Assembly: GCA_903919165.1 (NCBI GenBank)
Contig: CAIXHJ010000457.1
Location: 1 to 10,265 of the forward strand
Direction: 5' to 3'
DNA from: an uncultured Holophagaceae bacterium
GTDB taxonomy: Bacteria; Acidobacteriota; Holophagae; Holophagales; Holophagaceae
Length of the DNA stretch: 10,265 nt
The notes below the pieces were generated by a model that searched no databases, was not told the DNA's origin, and saw only the letters and a list, made by a program, of their open reading frames with translations. The position numbers and the translations under genes are program-made. Shown piece by piece: positions 1 to 4,983 of this stretch. Within the stretch, counting starts at the first letter, position 1; each line of letters begins with the position of its first letter.

Positions 1-72
1 ATCCAAATGAACGGCGAACAAGCGACCTTCTTGATCATTGGTGGGATCGGGTGTGCTGTGCTCCTCAGGCAA
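1..72. other. Window edge, undecided short stretch
   Basis: These 72 bases lie beyond the stop codon of the DUF2971 gene and are too short to assign. On the plus strand, frame 1 is open from the window edge to a TAA at 76-78 and ends in a hydrophobic stretch (LIIGGIGCAVLLRQL). That could be the tail of a membrane protein converging on the DUF2971 gene. On the minus strand, the frame directly after the DUF2971 stop (TAA, then TTG) also stays open to the edge and reads LPEEHSTPDPTNDQEGRLFA. Neither reading is supported by length or by a ribosome site. GC content is about 50%, like the neighbouring gene. Confidence 0.3.
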
Positions 73-1119
73 TTATAAGTTGAGCTGCCGTGCGACCAGA
101 GCGTAATCCTGTTCATCCTGCCTGAACTGGAACAGCCCGACTCTATTCCCAGGTGGCAACAGGTCGAGGAACAGCTCTCGATCCTTCGGGTCAATGTTCA
201 CTCCAAGGTAGACACCAGTGAGTGCCTCATGTGGGACTTGGAATAGCCCATTCACTTTCTTTTCACCGTGCGTCTGGGTAGTGCAGTCCCTGAGGTTCAA
301 CAGGATTCGCCATTCCTTCTCGTAGCCCCAGCATTCCGCCTTTGTGAGGAGATGGTCCTTTCCCAGACCCAGAAGCGAAACCTGGGGACGGGTCGGGGAA
401 TAATTCACTTCATTTAGGACACCCATCAGATCATGAGGATTGGTCCCATGCTTAGTCTTGAACCATTCGTGAGTCCCATCAAATTCAAGTACGCACCCAC
501 GGTGGCTGTCAGCGTAGTGAGCCCACATGAGGAGGTCCTGACGGCGGTCCTTCACCAAGCTCAGGATGCCGACTGACTGAAAGTCACTCACCATTCTCGA
601 ACGCATATTAGCGAGTCCCTGTGCTCGCAGGTCATCGAGGACTTCTTCCTTCTGCTCCGGAGATAGGCGGCGGAACCCCTCATCTTCATCTTCCAGTTCA
701 CGAACGATGGCATCTACATGCTCAGGTGTTCCGAGGGAGTTGAGGTAAGGGTGCATCTCGAAGGGATCGTTTAACTCAAGCTTGGGCGAGAACCGAAGGA
801 AGCCGTCCCTCAAATACTTAAGCCCATATTGTGCCTTGGTGTATTTGTGCAAGATCACCGGCAACTCCGATCTGGTTTCAACAGATGATCTCAGGATCGA
901 ACGAATTGGGGTCCCACGCAGCACAAACTCCAGAAGGATGGTGTCTCCTGGGCGTACCTCAATATCGCCAGATTGTTGACATGCCCGAAGGAATCCAATT
1001 CGCTCCAATCGATCCGGAGCCTCATGCTGGTGGAATAGGCAGTCACGGTGACCCCCAAACTGGATTTCATACCACTGAGCGTTCACAAGATAAACAAGAT
1101 CCTCACCACGAGATTTCAT
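73..1119 (-). CDS. DUF2971 domain protein with unrecognised N-terminal extension
   Basis: This predicted 348-residue soluble protein has no signal peptide or membrane segment. Residues about 88-330 carry the pattern I associate with DUF2971: HKYTKAQYGLKYLRDGFLRF (91-110), LNDPFE (116-121), LLMWAHYADSHRGCVLEFD (196-214), a V-x-Y strand near 238-240, and CWGYEKEWRILL (263-274). The biochemical function of the family is unknown to me. Members often occur in variable genome regions, so a role in defence or stress is only an inference. Residues 1-85 match nothing I recognise, and the true start might lie further inside. The ATG at 1119 has a weak GAGG about 4 bases upstream. The gene is about 52-55% GC against 65-70% for the genes to its right, which suggests horizontal acquisition. 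A perfect inverted repeat lies 10 bases upstream of the start. Confidence 0.75.
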   Translation of the reverse strand: MKSRGEDLVYLVNAQWYEIQFGGHRDCLFHQHEAPDRLERIGFLRACQQSGDIEVRPGDTILLEFVLRGTPIRSILRSSVETRSELPVILHKYTKAQYGLKYLRDGFLRFSPKLELNDPFEMHPYLNSLGTPEHVDAIVRELEDEDEGFRRLSPEQKEEVLDDLRAQGLANMRSRMVSDFQSVGILSLVKDRRQDLLMWAHYADSHRGCVLEFDGTHEWFKTKHGTNPHDLMGVLNEVNYSPTRPQVSLLGLGKDHLLTKAECWGYEKEWRILLNLRDCTTQTHGEKKVNGLFQVPHEALTGVYLGVNIDPKDRELFLDLLPPGNRVGLFQFRQDEQDYALVARQLNL

Positions 1120-1129
1120 TTCGCCTCGT

Positions 1130-1148
1130 GTATCGGCTAGGCCGATAC
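1130..1148. repeat. Perfect inverted repeat upstream of DUF2971 gene
   Basis: GTATCGGC and GCCGATAC (8-bp arms) are separated by the 3 bases TAG. The element ends 10 bases before the ATG of the minus-strand DUF2971 gene, so it lies in its leader or promoter. It could be an operator for a dimeric repressor, or an RNA hairpin close to the ribosome site. No T-run follows on either strand, so it is not a factor-independent terminator. Confidence 0.6.
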
Positions 1149-1163
1149 CGAGAGGATGGGAAG

Positions 1164-1230
1164 ACCACGAAGGGGTACAAGGGCACTGCTTTTATCTTTC
1201 CTGTCTTCCTGTCTTCGTGTCTTCGTGGTG
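1164..1230. repeat. Degenerate TTCGTG/CACGAA intergenic repeat
   Basis: Three near-identical octamers run head to tail: CTGTCTTC (1201-1208), CTGTCTTC (1209-1216) and GTGTCTTC (1217-1224), followed by GTGGTG. The final CTTCGTGGT (1221-1229) has an exact inverted copy, ACCACGAAG, at 1164-1172, so the unit is bounded by 9-base inverted ends. From memory, CACCACGAAGACACGAAG-like runs are scattered between genes of many bacteria. Whether this is such a dispersed element here needs other parts of the genome. It occupies most of the gap between the dehydrogenase and DUF2971 genes. Confidence 0.5.
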
Positions 1231-1262
1231 ATTCTTGGCTTTTGGAAGCACCTGGATCAACG

Positions 1263-3098
1263 CTAGAACACAGCCTCCATGGGGGCGGTTTCGCCGCTCA
1301 GCAGGGCCACGGCGTGGGCCGCCACGAGGGGAAGGCCGCGATGGGAGAAGTGGATCGCGGCCTGCACTTTGTTCTGATAGAACGCGGCCTCGCGGCTGCC
1401 TGCCAGATGGGCGCGGACGGCAGCCTGATCCGTTGGATCCACGCCGCGTTCGCTCATGAGGGCCAGGGCCTTCCGCCTGGCCAAGCCTGCCTGCTGGAGC
1501 AGGAGGTAGCCACCCACCACATGGCCCAGCATGTCGAGGATGGGGACGGCGTTGAGGACCATCAACAGGGTCGCGTTCTCACGGCCGGGAAGCTGGGCCA
1601 AGACCGCGCCCAGGGCCTTCACGGCCTCGGCCAGCTGCCTGGCGGAGGCGCCAAGTACTGGATCTTCAACCAGGGATTGCGCCGCGTCCCCAGCCAGCTT
1701 CAGCAAGTCCTTCACGGGTCGGCCATCCTGCATCCGGAACTTCCGGCCGACGAGATCGAGGGCCTGGATGCCATTGGTGCCTTCGTAGATCGACGCGATC
1801 TTGCAGTCCCGGAGGTACTGCTCCGCCGGGTAGTCCATGGTGTAGCCGTAACCGCCGAACACCTGGAGGGCCCATTCCGTCACGCGGAAGCCCCAATCCG
1901 AGCACCAGGCCTTGGAGACGGGCGTGAACAGCTCGACGAGGCCCTGCCAGCGGTCATGCTCGGCCCCTTGCGTGACATGGGCCATGTCCATGCACCACGC
2001 GGTGTAGGACGCCAGCGCCCGCATGGCCTGCACGTAGGCGGCCTGGAGCAGGAGTGAGCGCCGGACATCCGGATGCTCGATGATGAGGGACTGCCCTGCC
2101 CCCTTGCCCGCACTCGGACCACGGCCCTGCAGACGCTCCTTCGCGTAGGCCAGCGCGGCCTGGTGGGCCGCCGAGGCGTTGCTCAGCCCCTGGACGCCGA
2201 CCTCCCAGCGCGCGGCGTTCATCATCTGGAACATGTGGGCGAGCCCCTGCTCCTCCTGGCCCAGGAGGAAGCCCTGGCTGCCGTTGTTGGCGCCGAACAC
2301 CAGGCTGCAGGTGGGCGAGCCGTGGATGCCCAGTTTGTGCTCGATGCCCGCGCAGGCGACGTCATTGGATTCGCCCAGGGAGCCATCCGGATTCACGCGC
2401 ACCTTGGGCACCACGAAGAGGCTGAGGCCCTTGGGCCCGGCGGGGGCGCCCGGCGTCCGGGCCAGCACGGCGTGAATGATGTTCGGGGTGAGGTCATGGT
2501 TGCCGCTGGTGATGAAGATCTTCTCTCCGCTGACGAGGTAGGTCCCGTCGTCCTGGCGCACGGCCTTGGTGGTGAGCGCGCCCAGGTCGCTCCCGGCGCT
2601 GGCCTCGGTGAGGCACATGGTGCCGGTCCATTCCCCGCTGTACATCCGCTCGCAGTAGGTGGCCTTCAATTCATCACTTCCGAAGGTCTCGATCAGGTGG
2701 GCGGCCCCCCGCGTCAACAGAATCTCAAGGCCCAACGCGGTGTTGGCGCCCATGATGAATTCGCTGATCCCGGTGCCCACGGATTCGGGCAGCCCCATGC
2801 CGCCGAAGGCGGAATCCATGGTCGGGCTGATCCAGCCGCCTGAGGCGAGATCCCGGTAGGCCTCGCCGAAGCCCTCGGGCAGCATCACCTTCCCGTTCTC
2901 GAACCGCGCACCGATCCGGTCCCCCTCCTCGTTGCAGGCGGAGACGCTGCCCCGGGCCACTTTGAGGGCCTCGTCCAGCACCATGGCCAGCTGGTCCCGA
3001 TCGACCTCCTCGTAGTGACGGGAATTCAGCACCGCATCCAGGTCGAGCCACTCGAAGAGGTTGAACCGGATATCACGATCGTCGTCGAGGTACTTCAT
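1263..3098 (-). CDS. Acyl-CoA dehydrogenase, long (about 600 aa) C-terminally extended type
   Basis: This FAD-dependent enzyme is expected to form a 2,3-enoyl-CoA from an acyl-CoA and pass electrons to electron-transfer flavoprotein in the cytoplasm. The 611 residues match the long subfamily that includes the DmdC methylmercaptopropionyl-CoA dehydrogenases. In order there is a short N-terminal cap (about 1-35), a helical N-domain (about 40-155), and the FAD/substrate loop with CLTEASAGSDLG (162-173) and ITSGNHD (196-202). The C-terminal helical domain follows (about 285-455), with VFGGYGYTMDYP (413-424) and IYEGTNGIQALDL (437-449), and then the extra C-terminal domain (about 465-600). Glu439 is the expected catalytic base. 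GGAGGT lies 3 bases before the ATG. The gene is 94 bases downstream of the acyl-CoA synthetase on the same strand, so the two probably share a transcript and act in succession. The substrate cannot be told from the sequence: medium-chain, branched or thio-acyl are all possible. Confidence 0.95.
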   Translation of the reverse strand: MKYLDDDRDIRFNLFEWLDLDAVLNSRHYEEVDRDQLAMVLDEALKVARGSVSACNEEGDRIGARFENGKVMLPEGFGEAYRDLASGGWISPTMDSAFGGMGLPESVGTGISEFIMGANTALGLEILLTRGAAHLIETFGSDELKATYCERMYSGEWTGTMCLTEASAGSDLGALTTKAVRQDDGTYLVSGEKIFITSGNHDLTPNIIHAVLARTPGAPAGPKGLSLFVVPKVRVNPDGSLGESNDVACAGIEHKLGIHGSPTCSLVFGANNGSQGFLLGQEEQGLAHMFQMMNAARWEVGVQGLSNASAAHQAALAYAKERLQGRGPSAGKGAGQSLIIEHPDVRRSLLLQAAYVQAMRALASYTAWCMDMAHVTQGAEHDRWQGLVELFTPVSKAWCSDWGFRVTEWALQVFGGYGYTMDYPAEQYLRDCKIASIYEGTNGIQALDLVGRKFRMQDGRPVKDLLKLAGDAAQSLVEDPVLGASARQLAEAVKALGAVLAQLPGRENATLLMVLNAVPILDMLGHVVGGYLLLQQAGLARRKALALMSERGVDPTDQAAVRAHLAGSREAAFYQNKVQAAIHFSHRGLPLVAAHAVALLSGETAPMEAVF

Positions 3099-3101
3099 GG
3101 G

Positions 3102-3112
3102 ACCTCCGGAGG
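3102..3112 (-). promoter_or_regulatory. Ribosome site of the acyl-CoA dehydrogenase inside a palindrome
   Basis: On the minus strand GGAGGT (3107-3102) stands 3 bases before the ATG and supports that start. The purine run is half of a perfect 10-base palindrome, CCTCCGGAGG (3103-3112). The palindrome has no loop, so intramolecular pairing would be partial at best. The rest of the 94-base gap up to the synthetase stop codon shows no terminator or promoter I can support. Confidence 0.55.
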
Positions 3113-3192
3113 ACAGGAAGGAAGGTGCTCAGCGCCGAGATGGCCTACGGCACGGGCCCATCTTCGACCCTCGCGCAGATGCCAGTCCATGC

Positions 3193-4869
3193 CTACTTCA
3201 GTTCAGGGAACTGCTCCTCCCGAAACTCCGTGGGGGAATGGGTCTGCTCAGCGGCTCGCTTGCGGAGCTCCACCCGCCGGATCTTGCCGGAGATGGTCTT
3301 CGGCAGGTCGCCGAATTCGAGGATCCGGATGCGCTTGTAGGGCGACAGCCGTTCGCGGATGAATCTGAACAGGGCCAGGGCCGTGTCGCGATTCGGCTCG
3401 AAGCCTGCCCGAAGGATGATGTAGGCCTTGGGAACGGCCAGCCTCATGGGATCCGGGCTGGGCACCACCGCGGCTTCAGCGACGGATTCATGCTCGATGA
3501 GGAAGGATTCCAGCTCGAAGGGGCTGATCCGATAGTCGGAACTCTTGAAGACGTCATCGGCCCGGCCGACAAAGAACAGATAGTCATCTTCATCCCGGGT
3601 GGCCACGTCGCCCGTCCGGTAGAAGCCTTCGGCCACGGATTTCTGCATCTTGGCCGGATCATCCTTGTAGCCCGCCATCAGGCCCAGGGGCCGGGGATTG
3701 AGCCTCAGCGAGATCTCGCCCTCCACGGCCTCATGTCCGTCGAGGTCCAGGAGCACGACGTCGTAGCCCGGCAGGGCGCGCCCCATGGATCCGGCCTTCA
3801 CCGGTTCTCCCGGTGGATTGCCCACCTGGGCCGTGGTCTCCGTCTGCCCGTAGCCGTCGCGGATGGTGAGGCCCCAGGCCTTCTGGACCTGACTGATGAC
3901 CTCGGGATTCAGGGGTTCGCCGGCTCCGACCAGCTCCCGGAGCTTCACCTTGTAGGCGGCGAGATCCTCCTGGATGAACAGGCGCCAGACGGTGGGAGGG
4001 GCGCAAAGCGTGGTCACGCCCTTGTCGGCGATGACCTGAAGGGTGGCCGAGGCGCTGAACCTCGCGGACCGGTAGACGAAAATGCAGGCCCCGGCGTTCC
4101 ACGGCGCGAAGAAGCTGCTCCAGGCATGCTTGGCCCAACCGGGAGAACTGATGTTGTAGTGGACGTCGCCCTCCCGCAGCCCCACCCAGTACATGGTGCT
4201 GAGGTGGCCCACGGGATAGGTCTGATGGGTGTGGAGCACCAGTTTGGGTTTCGCCGTGGTGCCCGACGTGAAGTAGAGCAGCATGGGATCCGTGGCGCGG
4301 GTGTCCGCGTCCGGGACATAGGACGAGGCCCCACCGTAGAGCTCCGCCACCTCGTGCCAACCACCCACCTTCGCACCCACGCTGATGCGGGTGAGGCTGG
4401 CATCGAGGCCTTCGAACTTGGCCGTCTGCGCCGCATCCACCACCAGATGCTTGATCCCCCCACGATCGATGCGGTCCAGGAGGTCCGCCTGGGAGAGCAG
4501 CAGGGTGGATGGCACCAGCACCGCGCCCAGTTTGATGCAGGCAAGCATCATTTCCCAGAGGGGCAGCACGTTGTCCAGCATGATGAGCACGCCATCGCCG
4601 CGCCTGACACCCAGGGCCCTCAGCGAATTGGCGATCTGGTTGCTGCGAAGGGAGAGTTCCCGGAAGCTGACCTTGGTCTCGCTCCCGTTCTCCTCGACGA
4701 TCCAGAGGGCGGGGCTCTCGTTGCCAGCGGCGTAGACATCGAAATAGTCAATCGCCCAGTTGAAGGTCTCCAGAACGGGCCATCGAAACGCTCGGACGGC
4801 GCCAGCACGGTCATTCCGGTGCTGGACCAGCAGGTCCCGTGCTGCGAGAAACGCCTCGCGTCCATCCAT
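3193..4869 (-). CDS. AMP-forming acyl-CoA synthetase (acetyl/medium-chain acyl-CoA synthetase-like)
   Basis: This ANL-superfamily enzyme activates a carboxylic acid with ATP to an acyl-adenylate and then to acyl-CoA. The 558 residues show the standard motifs: the P-loop YFTSGTTAKPK (199-209), SSPGWAKHAW (241-250), GAGEPLNP (315-322), DGYGQTETT (338-346), YRTGDVATRDEDDYLFFVGR (417-436), DDVFKSSDYRISPFELES (438-455), and PKTISGKIRR (523-532) with the catalytic Lys529. The P-loop has Ala where many relatives have Gly. I recall the same TTAKPK in a conserved acsA-like subfamily that also ends in FPELK, as this protein does. The frame stays open far upstream, antisense to the neighbouring gene, but ATG 4869 is fixed by GGAGGGG just before it and by the family length. 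The divergent acetyltransferase operon implies that Lys529 is acylated to switch the enzyme off. The substrate is unknown; acetate, propionate and medium-chain acids are candidates. Confidence 0.93.
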   Translation of the reverse strand: MDGREAFLAARDLLVQHRNDRAGAVRAFRWPVLETFNWAIDYFDVYAAGNESPALWIVEENGSETKVSFRELSLRSNQIANSLRALGVRRGDGVLIMLDNVLPLWEMMLACIKLGAVLVPSTLLLSQADLLDRIDRGGIKHLVVDAAQTAKFEGLDASLTRISVGAKVGGWHEVAELYGGASSYVPDADTRATDPMLLYFTSGTTAKPKLVLHTHQTYPVGHLSTMYWVGLREGDVHYNISSPGWAKHAWSSFFAPWNAGACIFVYRSARFSASATLQVIADKGVTTLCAPPTVWRLFIQEDLAAYKVKLRELVGAGEPLNPEVISQVQKAWGLTIRDGYGQTETTAQVGNPPGEPVKAGSMGRALPGYDVVLLDLDGHEAVEGEISLRLNPRPLGLMAGYKDDPAKMQKSVAEGFYRTGDVATRDEDDYLFFVGRADDVFKSSDYRISPFELESFLIEHESVAEAAVVPSPDPMRLAVPKAYIILRAGFEPNRDTALALFRFIRERLSPYKRIRILEFGDLPKTISGKIRRVELRKRAAEQTHSPTEFREEQFPELK

Positions 4870-4983
4870 ATTCCCCTCCGGGCCAGTTGAGTTATCCGGC
4901 AAATCTATGCTGCCGCCGACCAACAGTCCAGAAGGAAGAAGGGTCGTGGTAGGGTGGTCGCATCCGCTTTGAAGCAGATCCCA
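4870..4983. other. Divergent intergenic region between synthetase and acetyltransferase operon
   Basis: About 114 bases (84 if the upstream GTG is used) must hold the promoters for both directions. I tried -35/-10 pairs on both strands (for example TTGAGT with TATGCT near 4888-4912, only 13 bases apart) and a GG/GC sigma-54 spacing, which is one base short. None is good enough to report. A shared regulator site is likely from the arrangement but was not seen. Confidence 0.5.
4873..4879 (-). promoter_or_regulatory. Ribosome binding site that sets the acyl-CoA synthetase start
   Basis: GGAGGGG on the minus strand ends 3 bases before ATG 4869. It is the main reason for starting the synthetase here, because the same frame remains open for another 650 codons upstream. 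Confidence 0.75.

Noticed and set aside
1..78. Tail of a plus-strand membrane protein, or stop-codon readthrough of the DUF2971 gene into the open frame beyond its TAA.
   Set aside because: Only 24-25 codons are visible in either reading, so openness is not informative. Sequence to the left of the window would decide.
1238..1249. A possible terminator hairpin (GCTT/AAGC) after the acyl-CoA dehydrogenase.
   Set aside because: The stem has only 4 base pairs and no T-run on either strand.
831..2843. Plus-strand open frames of about 408 codons (831-2057) and 256 codons (2073-2843).
   Set aside because: Both are antisense to the acyl-CoA dehydrogenase (and partly to the DUF2971 gene), have low-complexity composition and lack ribosome sites.
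3061..4890. A plus-strand open frame of about 609 codons.
   Set aside because: It lies antisense to the acyl-CoA synthetase, whose motifs are all present. The predicted protein is rich in Gly, His, Arg and Pro and has no domain pattern.
4951..4956. GTG 4954 as the acetyltransferase start.
   Set aside because: Not excluded, but ATG 4984 is preferred: the GTG has only a distant purine-rich run (AAGGAAGAAGGG, 10 bases away), and the added residues do not resemble the start of related proteins.
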